From: Roseiarcus sp963749715
GTDB lineage: Bacteria > Pseudomonadota > Alphaproteobacteria > Rhizobiales > Beijerinckiaceae
Assembly: GCA_963749715.1 (NCBI GenBank)
Contig: CAVVNR010000006.1
Location: 566,773 to 630,772 of the forward strand
DNA: 64,000 nucleotides
Reading direction: 5' to 3'
The position numbers and the translations under genes are program-made. The notes under the pieces are model-generated. The model ran no database searches and was not told the DNA's origin. It saw only the letters and a program-made list of their open reading frames with translations. This document shows, one piece after another, positions 55,080-63,390 of this stretch (positions are counted from its first letter, which is position 1; the number at the start of each line of letters is the position of its first letter).

Positions 55080-55483
55080 TCTTCGTCGATACGAATATTC
55101 TGATCGACATCGCGACCGGCAATCGCGCATGGGCGGATTGGTCGCGCAATGCGATCGTCTCCGCACATGCCCGCGGCCCATTGCTGATCAACGCGATCGT
55201 CTACGCGGAGTTTGCGATTGGGTTTGAAGCGCAGTCGGATTGTGACGCGGAGATCGAGAGGTTCGATTTGACGCTAGCCGAAATCCCCAAATCCGCTGCC
55301 TTCCGCGCCGCTCAAGCTTTCAGATTGTATCGGCGCGCCGGCGGAGCGCGGACCGCAGCGTTGCCGGATTTCTTTATCGGAGCGCACGCGAGCGTCACGG
55401 GCGCAACCCTGCTCACGCGCGACGCGCGACGCTATCGCGCGTATTTTCCTGAACTGACGCTGGTCGCGCCGGACGGCGAATAG
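55076..55483 (+). CDS. vapC: VapC-family PIN-domain ribonuclease toxin
   Basis: A 135-residue PIN-domain protein. The acidic active-site residues are visible: Asp in IFVDTNILIDI, Glu in VYAEFAIGF, Asp in LPDFFIGAHA and Asp in LLTRDARRYRAYFP. PIN toxins cut tRNA or rRNA when released from the antitoxin. The start is TTG at 55076, overlapping the vapB stop (TTGA), which is typical of coupled toxin-antitoxin pairs. Convergent with the acyltransferase gene. Confidence 0.93.
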   Translation: MIFVDTNILIDIATGNRAWADWSRNAIVSAHARGPLLINAIVYAEFAIGFEAQSDCDAEIERFDLTLAEIPKSAAFRAAQAFRLYRRAGGARTAALPDFFIGAHASVTGATLLTRDARRYRAYFPELTLVAPDGE

Positions 55484-55521
55484 GCGGGAGGAGTTCCGGA
55501 ACACGCGGAATGCGCCGCCGC

Positions 55522-56628
55522 TCAGCGCACGACCCCGGCGATCTTCGCCAGCCCCAGATTGAAGGCCCGCGAGGTCGCCGCCGCGAAGTCGCCCTTCAGC
55601 GCCAGCGCCCGCCTTTCGATCAGGGTCCAGGACAGTGCGGCGATGCAGAGAGTGATGGCGCCAGAGAGGACGATCATTGCGATCAGCGGCATGCCGGGAA
55701 AGAGGAACGCCAGCGTCTGCTGGATCGGAAAGGCGTAGATGTAGACGCCATAGGAGCAGTCCCCCCAGTCGTTGAAGGCGCGGATGCGGCCCTTCGGCAG
55801 ATAGGCGAGATGCAAAACAAGAGGCGCGAGGCAGAAGACGTACGCGACGAAGAACGCCCGCTGGTTGACGGCCGCGATGACAAGGCAGGCGAGCGCCGCG
55901 AACAGAATGCTCCGCCGCATCGGAACCTTGTCGCGCCAGAGATAAAGCGTCGATCCATAGAGGAACATGAACACCCTCGTGTCTGCCGCGTTGAACGGGG
56001 CGCCGAACAGGCGCCCGCGCAGGATGAGCGCCAGGAACGCCGCGGCCGCGATGGGCGCGGCGATGCTCATCGCCTTGAGCCGAATGGCCGGCGCCGCGGC
56101 GAGCGCGAGCCAGCCGGCGGCGAGATAGAGATAGAGCCTCATCTCGATCGGCAGCGTCCACAGCGAGCCGTTGAACTCTGCATGAAGCGGGTTCATCTCG
56201 AACACGCCGGGCAGCGAATAGCGGACGCCGCCGATCAGCGTCGCGCATTTGATGAAATAGTCGTGGGTCTTGGGCGAAGCGAAGTATTCGGCGAGCGGAA
56301 GGGTGGTCAGCGCCGGGGCGAGAACAAAGACGGTGAGGACGAGCATCGCCCAGATCGCCGGATAAATTCTCAGCGCCCGCGCCCACAAATAGGCGATCAC
56401 CTCACCGCGGTTGACGAGGCTGCCGGTGACCAGAAAGCCGCTGGTGACGAAGAACACGTCGACTGCCATCTCCGCCAGCGACAGGCCGAGATGGTCGAAG
56501 AAGAATTCCCGCGACGAAGGCAGCCCGAGCACCGCGACGCTGTGGCCGGCCAGCACCGACAGCGCCGCCAGAAGGCGGATGAGGTTGAAGTTGTTATCCC
56601 GGCCGACGGCGTATTGAGACAGTCGCAC
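55522..56628 (-). CDS. Acyltransferase family 3 (OafA/YrhL-type) membrane protein
   Basis: A 368-residue polytopic protein of the Acyl_transf_3 family with about ten hydrophobic segments. The N-terminal RDNNFNLIRLLAALSVLAGHSVAVLG carries the typical Arg...His pattern, followed by GLSLAEMAVDVFFVTSGFLVTG and WARALRIYPAIWAM. Such enzymes O-acetylate surface polysaccharides at the inner membrane. It stands between vapBC and DAHP synthase and has no clear operon partner. Confidence 0.9.
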   Translation of the reverse strand: MRLSQYAVGRDNNFNLIRLLAALSVLAGHSVAVLGLPSSREFFFDHLGLSLAEMAVDVFFVTSGFLVTGSLVNRGEVIAYLWARALRIYPAIWAMLVLTVFVLAPALTTLPLAEYFASPKTHDYFIKCATLIGGVRYSLPGVFEMNPLHAEFNGSLWTLPIEMRLYLYLAAGWLALAAAPAIRLKAMSIAAPIAAAAFLALILRGRLFGAPFNAADTRVFMFLYGSTLYLWRDKVPMRRSILFAALACLVIAAVNQRAFFVAYVFCLAPLVLHLAYLPKGRIRAFNDWGDCSYGVYIYAFPIQQTLAFLFPGMPLIAMIVLSGAITLCIAALSWTLIERRALALKGDFAAATSRAFNLGLAKIAGVVR

Positions 56629-56679
56629 CGCCGGCCCCCGCGGCTGGCCGTGGGCTCGAAGCCGGCCGCGGCCCGGCTG

Positions 56680-58072
56680 TCATTCCGCCGCCCGGACCGG
56701 CCGTTCAGGCTGGGCGAGCCGCTGCGCCTTCAAAAGATCGGCGACCATGAACGCCATCTCGATCGACTGCTCGGCGTTGAGGCGCGGATCGCAATAGGTG
56801 TGATAGCGGTCGTGCAGGTCGGCTTCCGAGATCGCGCGCGCTCCCCCGGTGCATTCGGTGACGTTCTTGCCGGTCATCTCGAGATGAATGCCGCCCGCGT
56901 AGATCTGCTCGGCGCGGCAGACGGCGAAGAAGCTGCGCACCTCCTGGGCGATCCGTTCGGTCGGCCTGGTCTTGAAACCGGTCGAGGTCTTGATCGTATT
57001 GCCATGCATCGGGTCTGAGACCCAGAGCGCCTTCACCCCTTCGCGTCTGGCGGCGCGCAGGAGCGGCGGCAGCGCGGCGTCGATCTTGTCGGCGCCGAAG
57101 CGGCAGATCAGCGTCAGCCGGCCGGGCTCGCTTTCGGGATCGAGCACCTCGATCAAACGCAGGAGCTCGTCCGGGCTCATCGATGGGCCGCATTTGAGAC
57201 CGATCGGGTTCTTCAAGCCCCGGCAATATTCGACGTGCGCGCCGCCGAGTTGGCGCGTCCGGTCGCCGATCCAGATCAGGTGGCCCGAGGTCGCGTAATA
57301 GTCGCCGGAGGTTGAATTCGAGCCGCGTCATCGCCTGCTCGTAGCCGAGCAGCAGCGCCTCGTGCGAGGTGTAGAAATCCGTCGCCCGGAGCTCCGGATG
57401 CGCTTCCGCGTCGAGGCCGATCGCGCGCATGAAGCCCAGCGTCTCGGTGATGCGATCGGCGAGCTCCTGATAGCGTTCCGATTGCGGACTGTCCTTGACG
57501 AAGCCGAGCATCCACCGATGGGCGTTCTCAAGGTTGGCGTAGCCGCCGGTGGCGAACGCCCTGAGCAGGTTGAGCGTCGCCGCGGACTGGCGATAGGCTT
57601 CCAGCTGCCGGCGCGGATCGGGCTCGCGCGCCTGCGCCGTGAATTCGATGTCGTTGACGATATCGCCGCGATAGGCAGGCAGCTTGACGCCGTCGATTGT
57701 CTCGAAGTTCGAGGAGCGCGGTTTGGCGAATTGGCCTGCGACCCGCCCGACCTTGACGATCGGCGACGCCGCGGCGAACGTCATCACCACCGCCATCTGC
57801 AGAAACACCCGGAAGAAATCGCGGATGTTGTCGGCCGAATGCTCGCCGAAGCTCTCGGCGCAATCCCCGCCCTGCAGCAGGAACGCTTCGCCCCCGGCCG
57901 CCTTGCCGAGCGCCCGTTTGAGCTTGCGCGCTTCGCCGGCGAAAACCAGCGGAGGATAGCCGGCAAGCTGGCGCTCGGCGTCGGCCAGCGCCGCGCGGTC
58001 GCGATAGACCGGCGACTGCTCAATCGGCTTCGCCCGCCAACTCTCCGGGGTCCAATGCTTGTTCGCCATCAT
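56680..58072 (-). pseudogene. aroG: Class II DAHP synthase, one single-base insertion in mid-gene
   Basis: The N-terminal frame starts at ATG 58072 (MMANKHWTPESWRAKPIEQSP), with FLLQGGDCAESFGEH, VKVGRVAGQFAKPRS and DFYTSHEALLLGYEQAMTRL. One extra A in CTCGAATTC (57313-57317) shifts the frame. The second frame continues DSTSGDYYATSGHLIWIGDRT, HVEYCRGLKNPIGLKCGPSM, CRFGADK, VSDPMHGNTI and GGIHLEMTGKNVTECTGG, ending at 56680. Deleting one base restores a complete plant-type enzyme that condenses phosphoenolpyruvate and erythrose 4-phosphate, the first step of aromatic amino acid synthesis. As this is normally essential, a sequencing error is likely. Confidence 0.88.
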
Positions 58073-58274
58073 CCCCGCACCAATAGGCCAAACGGCGCCG
58101 CTTCCTGGTCGCCAGGGCGTCTATATACAGTCAGGGGCATCGAGCCGATATGCCGATTTTCGAGGCAGGCCCGCATTTTATCGAATGCCTCCGGCGCGTG
58201 ATGGCGTCGCGCGCCCGCCGATCGTGTGAGACCATGCCCGAACCGACGTCAACGCCAACGCCAATTCGCCCCGC

Positions 58275-59501
58275 ATGAGCATCTTTGCCTCCATTGCCGC
58301 GCTGTTGTTCTCGGTTCTGCTCCTGATCGGCGGCAACAGCCTGGTCGGCGTGGCGACGCCGCTCCGGGCTCGGATCGAGGGTTTCCCCGAGCTCACGGTC
58401 GGCCTGCTTGGCTCGCTCTACTTCGCGGGAATGCTGGCGGGGACCCTCGCGGCGCCGGCGATCATCCGGCGCGGCGGCCACATCAGGGCCTTTGCCGCCT
58501 TTGTCGCGCTGGCGGTCGTTTCGGTGATCCTCATGCCCGTCATGCTGTTGCCCTGGGCGTGGCTCGCCTGTCGCGCGCTCATCGGCTTCGTGTTCGCCGG
58601 GCTTTACGCCGTCATCGAGTCCTGGATCAACGCCAAGGCGACCAACTCCAATCGCGGCGCGCTCTACGCCCTCTACCAGATCGCCAATTTTGTCGCGTCC
58701 GCCAGTGGGCAATTGGCGCTCAGGCCCCTCGGAGCGGACGGCTTTTCCTCCTTCGCCGTCGCCGGGGCGCTGCTCGCGCTGGCGATTGTGCCCATGGCCA
58801 TGACCAGCGTCGACCCGCCCGCCCAGCCACGAAGCGTGCGTCCCCGCCTGCTCTGGCTCGTGCGCCTGGCGCCGATTTCGTGTTTTGCCGTGCTGGCCGC
58901 TGGCGCCGCCAACGGCGCCTTATTCGCGCTCGGCCCGGTATTCGCGGTCGAGATCGGCATGGCGCCCAGCAGCGTGCCGCTATTCACTTCCTCAATTGTG
59001 CTCGGGTCGGCGCTGGGCGTCTTGCCGATCGCTCTCGTCTCCGACCGCGTCGACCGCCGGCTGGTCATCGCCGCGGTCATGATCGCGGGCGCCGCCTGCG
59101 AAGTCGCCTTGAGCCGCGTGGCGGCTCCGGGCGCATCGCTGATTGCGCTCGGGTTTCTTGTCGGCCTGACAACCTATTCGCTTTATACGCTTGCGGTCTC
59201 GCTCGCCAATGATCGTGGCGCCCCGCACGACCTGGTCTTCATATCGGTTGGGTTGCTGTTCATCTATTGCGTTGCAGCTATCGCGGCGCCGGCGGTAGCC
59301 TCGATCCTGATGAAGGACTTTGGTCCGCAGATGCTCTTCGTTCAGAACGCCTATGTGCATTTGGCGATCGCGGCGCTCGCACTTTGGCGGCTTGTCGTCG
59401 CCCCCAGAGCGAGCCGAGTTGCGACGGAAGGGCGATCCCAAGGAGCCGTCGGAGCGCCGCCGCGGATGGACACAAGAAAAAGCGACAGTTCTTTGCGATA
59501 A
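58275..59501 (+). CDS. MFS transporter (YcaD-like)
   Basis: A 408-residue major facilitator with about 12 hydrophobic segments. The start reads IAALLFSVLLLIGGNSLVGVATPLRARIEGFPELTVGLLGSLYFAGMLAGTLAAP, and the central loop GFVFAGLYAVIESWINAKATNSNRG is typical of the YcaD group. The substrate is unknown. The ATG at 58275 is the natural start. Divergent from the DAHP synthase gene, about 200 nt apart. Confidence 0.88.
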   Translation: MSIFASIAALLFSVLLLIGGNSLVGVATPLRARIEGFPELTVGLLGSLYFAGMLAGTLAAPAIIRRGGHIRAFAAFVALAVVSVILMPVMLLPWAWLACRALIGFVFAGLYAVIESWINAKATNSNRGALYALYQIANFVASASGQLALRPLGADGFSSFAVAGALLALAIVPMAMTSVDPPAQPRSVRPRLLWLVRLAPISCFAVLAAGAANGALFALGPVFAVEIGMAPSSVPLFTSSIVLGSALGVLPIALVSDRVDRRLVIAAVMIAGAACEVALSRVAAPGASLIALGFLVGLTTYSLYTLAVSLANDRGAPHDLVFISVGLLFIYCVAAIAAPAVASILMKDFGPQMLFVQNAYVHLAIAALALWRLVVAPRASRVATEGRSQGAVGAPPRMDTRKSDSSLR

Positions 59502-59788
59502 ACCGAGAACAGCGGTATTGTGCCGCGGGTAGGAGGGGTCGCCGTCCGGATCGTTTGACGAGGAGCGCCGAGCCTCATGCTGTTTGACTCTGACGCCTTG
59601 TTTAGACCAAAGAGGATCGTGGGTTTTGTCCTCCACGTCTAAGATGTTGAAAAATATATGTTATTTTGGAGCGCTCGCTGAAATCCAGGTTTCCTTTTCG
59701 TTTGGTTTTCCTTCCCCCGATTTGGATTCTGTTTCCTTTCGCTTTTTGATTTCCTTCCCCTCCGCCCGCCCCTGACGGCGACTTGAGT
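59502..59788. other. Intergenic stretch with polypyrimidine tract
   Basis: No gene is visible. On the plus strand, 59687-59773 is a low-GC tract dominated by T and C (TTTCC, CTTTCG and CTTCCCC units), just downstream of the fabI stop. The rest has no clear motif. Confidence 0.5.
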
Positions 59789-60628
59789 TCAGTCCTTGAC
59801 GACCGTCAGATCCGGGGCTGCTGGGTTCTTCATTCCGACAACGTGGTATCCGGCGTCGACATGGACAATTTCGCCGGTCACCCCGCGCGACATCGGCGAG
59901 AGGAGGTAGACCGCGCTGTCGCCGACTTCCTCGATGGTGACGGAGCGACGCAAGGGTGCGTTGTATTCGTTCCACCGCAGAATATAGCGGAAATCGCCGA
60001 TACCCGAAGCCGCGAGCGTTTTGATCGGGCCGGCGGAAATCGCATTGACGCGAATCGCCTTCTCGCCAAGGTCGGCCGCGAGGTAGCGAACGCTTGCCTC
60101 CAAGGCGGCCTTGGCGACGCCCATGACATTATAGTGGGGCATCCATTTTTCCGCGCCGTAGTAGGTCAAGGTCAACATGGCGCCGCCGTTGGTCATCAGT
60201 TTTTCGGCTCGTTGGGCCACGGCGGTGAACGAATAGCAGGAGACGGCGAGCGATTTGGTGAAATTGTCCTCGGTCGTATCGATGTACCGGCCGGTGAGCT
60301 GGTCCTTGTCCGCGAAAGCGATGCAATGAACAATGAAGTCGAGGGCCCCCCATAGCCTTCCCGCTTCCGCGAACACAAAATCGATCGAACCGCCCTCGGT
60401 AACGTCGCAGTGGCCCAGCACGTGCGCTCCCAATTCCTGGGCAAGCGGCCGCACGCGCTTTTCGAGCGCCTCGCCCTGGAAAGTGAGCGCCAGCTCAGCG
60501 CCTGCCGCGCGAGCGGCCTTGGCGATGCCCCATGCGATCGAGCGGTTGTTGGCCACGCCGAAGACGACCCCGCGCATGCCGCGCATGACGCCCGCGGCTG
60601 CGCCGACTGAAAGGGTTCGCTCCATCAA
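59789..60628 (-). CDS. fabI: Enoyl-[acyl-carrier-protein] reductase (NADH) FabI
   Basis: A 279-residue FabI-type SDR. The cofactor motif is GVVFGVANNRSIAWGIAKAARAAGAELALTF, and the active site shows Tyr-x6-Lys in MPHYNVMGVAKAAL, the FabI spacing. ISAGPIKTLAASGIGDF and RSVTIEEVGDSAVYLLS are conserved. It carries out the last reduction of each fatty-acid elongation cycle in the cytoplasm. The N-terminal extension before the Rossmann fold is about 15 residues; a later Met (MRGMRG) is a possible start. Confidence 0.95.
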   Translation of the reverse strand: MMERTLSVGAAAGVMRGMRGVVFGVANNRSIAWGIAKAARAAGAELALTFQGEALEKRVRPLAQELGAHVLGHCDVTEGGSIDFVFAEAGRLWGALDFIVHCIAFADKDQLTGRYIDTTEDNFTKSLAVSCYSFTAVAQRAEKLMTNGGAMLTLTYYGAEKWMPHYNVMGVAKAALEASVRYLAADLGEKAIRVNAISAGPIKTLAASGIGDFRYILRWNEYNAPLRRSVTIEEVGDSAVYLLSPMSRGVTGEIVHVDAGYHVVGMKNPAAPDLTVVKD

Positions 60629-60805
60629 GGCCTCGCTGCGGCTCGTCTTGGAAGATGAATATTGCGCCAGCCGGGTATCGATATCCCTTTAGCCTTGCCC
60701 CGCAGTCATGGGAAGGACAAGGGTTTCGATCAATCGTCACAAAATGTGTGACTTTGCTCACAGACGCGCTTGGAACCGGAGCGTCTTTTGACTAGGATCA
60801 TCAGG

Positions 60806-60819
60806 AAGCGTTAACGCTT
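60806..60819. promoter_or_regulatory. 14-bp perfect palindrome upstream of the sigma-factor gene
   Basis: AAGCGTTAACGCTT, 23 nt before the GTG start of the sigma-factor gene. A GGAAC at 60772-60776 lies further upstream, but no CGTT at the EcfG distance is seen. The palindrome may bind a regulator or form a leader hairpin. Confidence 0.4.
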
Positions 60820-60842
60820 GTCGAGGCTCAAATAAACTCTCG

Positions 60843-61421
60843 GTGTCAGTGGTGCCGCCGTTAAGCGACAGTTTGGCCGACCTCTCTGATCTACGCCGAT
60901 TCGGGCTGGCCTTGGCGCGAGACGACAGATTCGTGCTGGATCACGCGGCGGCGGATGTGCTTGTCGAACGCCTGTTCAGGCAGGCTTCAATGGAGTCGGT
61001 GGACGCAAGCATTCGATTTTATGCGAACCCCCGGGCTTGCGAAGATGCGCGCGTACGCGCGTTTGGCCAATTTATCCGACTTTATCGCCGTCATATTCGA
61101 CGCTCGGCCTTCGACGATGGGGAAGCGGGATGGGACGAGAGCGCGGAGAGCGGCCGCGGCCGGGCGTCAGCCGGCGGGATCGGCACATCCGCCGCAGTCC
61201 GCATGCTGCCTCTCGAACTTAGAGAAGCGCTGTTGATCGTTGTCCTGGCGAACCTCACACACCGAGAGGCTGCCGCAGCGCTTGATATCTCGTTGGCCAC
61301 GCTTATTGCGCGGCTAACGAAGGCCCGCGAACGCGTATCTGCGCTGACCCGCACCCCGACCGCGGCTGAGACGGCCGGCGCCGTGGCGCGCGGGGCCACG
61401 CATTTGCGGGTCGTCAAGTGA
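60843..61421 (+). CDS. ECF-like RNA polymerase sigma factor
   Basis: A 192-residue protein. Region 4 is clear: LPLELREALLIVVLANLTHREAAAALDISLATLIARLTKARERV, with the helix-turn-helix of ECF factors. Region 2 is weak: RFGLALARDDRFVLDHAAADVLVERLFRQASM keeps only the general pattern. A Gly/Ser-rich linker of about 25 residues separates them (SAESGRGRASAGG). The start is GTG 60843. The stop overlaps the anti-sigma gene (TGATG), so the two form a regulator pair. The target genes are not obvious; fabI is divergent and DnaJ convergent. Confidence 0.8.
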   Translation: MSVVPPLSDSLADLSDLRRFGLALARDDRFVLDHAAADVLVERLFRQASMESVDASIRFYANPRACEDARVRAFGQFIRLYRRHIRRSAFDDGEAGWDESAESGRGRASAGGIGTSAAVRMLPLELREALLIVVLANLTHREAAAALDISLATLIARLTKARERVSALTRTPTAAETAGAVARGATHLRVVK

Positions 61422-62314
61422 TGGAAGCTTGGCGCCTCGTAGATCTGCACGCCTACGTCGACGACTGCCTCGAGTCAAACGAGCGCTTGGCCTTCGAGAA
61501 GCGGATGGCGGAAGATCCCGCGCTGGCCCGGCGCGCGGCGATGTGGCGAGCGCAAAACAGCGCGATCCGTTCGGCGTTCGATGGCGAGGGGCCCAAGGCC
61601 TTCTCAATCAGCATCGTTCGTCATCAGAATGATACTCAGAGCAAGGGTCGACGACCCGCCTCAGCCGTCGCCAGAACGTCTCGCGAGCCGCCGTCGCGGT
61701 CGCATTTGCAAGGCGTTGAAGACGCCCCGCGCATCGGCGCGAAGGTTCGCATGGCGGGAGCTAGTCGACCGCTGCTGTCATGGCGGCTGAGCTTCGCCGC
61801 TTTGTTTGCCTGTCTGGTCTGCGTTTGGTCCCCCTCCGCGCCCGTCTTCCCTGCAAAAGGGCTAGGAGAGGCCGCGGTCGCGGCTTACCGCGCATTCGCT
61901 CTTCCGGGCGTTGTGCCGGTGGACTTCGCGACCGCCGATAGGGAAGAAGCGCAAGGGTGGCTGGCGTCGCGGCTGTCGCACCCCGTTTACATCCCCGCGA
62001 CGCCTTTGGCGGTCAGCATGGTTGGAGTGAGGATTGCTCCTTATCCTGGCGCGCCGGGGGCCCTTTTGATCTACAAGTCGCGGGAGACGCTCGTCGGCTT
62101 GCTGATCCGGTCACTTGATGCGCCAGCGGCAAGAGCGCCCGAGCTTCTCCCCGCCGACGGCCGCAAGGCTGCGGTGTGGACGTGGCGCGGCCAAGGATTC
62201 GCCCTGGTCGGAGACCTCGAAGCGCCGTCCCTGCTGAACATCGCGGTGGATTTTTTCGATCCCGCGGCCGAGGCGGGTCAGACCGCGCCCGATCGAGGGT
62301 CGTATGGCTTGTGA
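61421..62314 (+). CDS. Putative membrane anti-sigma factor
   Basis: A 297-residue protein. The N-terminal zinc-less anti-sigma domain reads RLVDLHAYVDDCLESNERLAFEKRMAEDPALARRAAMWRAQNSAIRSAF, as in anti-sigma factors of alphaproteobacteria. One membrane segment follows (WRLSFAALFACLVCVW), and the C-terminal periplasmic half (FATADREEAQGWLASRLSHPVYIPATP) may sense a signal. It starts at ATG 61421, overlapping the sigma stop. The C-terminal 37 bases overlap the convergent DnaJ-family gene. Confidence 0.83.
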   Translation: MEAWRLVDLHAYVDDCLESNERLAFEKRMAEDPALARRAAMWRAQNSAIRSAFDGEGPKAFSISIVRHQNDTQSKGRRPASAVARTSREPPSRSHLQGVEDAPRIGAKVRMAGASRPLLSWRLSFAALFACLVCVWSPSAPVFPAKGLGEAAVAAYRAFALPGVVPVDFATADREEAQGWLASRLSHPVYIPATPLAVSMVGVRIAPYPGAPGALLIYKSRETLVGLLIRSLDAPAARAPELLPADGRKAAVWTWRGQGFALVGDLEAPSLLNIAVDFFDPAAEAGQTAPDRGSYGL

Positions 62315-63219
62315 TCCCGCATCTTCCGCATCAGAGCGCTGAGTTCGGCATCGGGTTCGCTCGGGAGGACGATCCGAAGCGTCGCCAACAGGTCGCCGGC
62401 GGGATGCTCGCCGCCGGGGGGAATGCCCTTGCCGCGCAACCGCAGCACTCGGCCGGCGCTCGCGCCTGGGGCGACCGACACTTCGACCTCGCCGCTTAGC
62501 GTGGGAACCCTCACACGCGCTCCCAGGATCGCCTCGTAGAGCGCAATCGGCAGATCCAATCGCAGGTCGCGGCCCTCGACTTTGAACAGCGGGTGGGGGG
62601 CGTAGCGAACGGTCACGATCACGTCTCCCGGCGGACCGCTGCGATGGCCGGGGTGGCCTTGGCCGCGCAATCGGATCGACTTTCCCTCTTCGATCCCGAG
62701 CGGCACCGCCACGTCCAGGGTTCTCCCGGTCGGCAGGGCGACGCGGATCGAGCCTCCGTGCGCAATCGTCGCCAGCGGGACCGCGACCGAGGCGCCAATG
62801 TCTTCGCCGCGCATCGGCTGGTTGCGCGACCGTGTGCGGCCGGCGCCTAACAACTCCGACAGGATGTCTGGATCGATCGAACCGCTTTCGGCCGAAAACC
62901 CGCCGGCGCCGAAGTCGAAGCCGAAATTGCGAAAGTCGGCCCGCCCGCCTCCTCCGGGCTGGCGGCCAAAACCGAAACCCTCGAATTGCGGCGCTCTCGG
63001 CTTGCCTTCCGCATCGATTTCGCCGCGGTCGAAGGCCTTCCGCTTCTTGTCGTCGCCGACGATTTCGTACGCCGAGCCGACTTCGGCGAACCGCTCCTTA
63101 GCCCTCGGCTCCTTGCTTTGGTCGGGATGGTATTTCTTGGCGAGCTTGCGAAAGGCGGACTTGATCTCCGCGGCGCTCGCGCTCTTCGCCACGCCAAGAA
63201 CGTCATAAGGATCACGCAT
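62278..63219 (-). CDS. DnaJ/CbpA-type co-chaperone
   Basis: A 313-residue J-domain protein. The J domain is at the start (MRDPYDVLGVAKSASAAEIKSAFRKLAKKYHPDQSKEP with the HPD motif), then a G/F-rich region (FEGFGFGRQPGGGGRADFRNFGFDFGAGGF), then the C-terminal substrate-binding domains without a zinc finger, like CbpA. It stimulates DnaK ATPase and delivers unfolded proteins. The ATG at 63219 precedes the J domain directly. Its position beside pdxH and near fabI follows a layout seen in several Rhizobiales. Confidence 0.92.
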   Translation of the reverse strand: MRDPYDVLGVAKSASAAEIKSAFRKLAKKYHPDQSKEPRAKERFAEVGSAYEIVGDDKKRKAFDRGEIDAEGKPRAPQFEGFGFGRQPGGGGRADFRNFGFDFGAGGFSAESGSIDPDILSELLGAGRTRSRNQPMRGEDIGASVAVPLATIAHGGSIRVALPTGRTLDVAVPLGIEEGKSIRLRGQGHPGHRSGPPGDVIVTVRYAPHPLFKVEGRDLRLDLPIALYEAILGARVRVPTLSGEVEVSVAPGASAGRVLRLRGKGIPPGGEHPAGDLLATLRIVLPSEPDAELSALMRKMRDHKPYDPRSGAV

Positions 63220-63390
63220 TATGAGCCCATCCCTCGGCCCCGCCTCGGACAAGCGCGGGAGCCCATGTCTCTCGCGAACATTTGGCCCTTCGTTTGGCGG
63301 CACGCAAGGGCGAAGCGTTCATTGGCCAGAAGGCGCGGGCCGGGATATGATTTGCCGTCGCCATTGCCTTTCCCCGGGAGCGTTGTTGTC

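Noticed and set aside
60772..60796. GGAAC as an EcfG general-stress promoter
   Set aside because: The required CGTT 16-17 nt downstream is absent.
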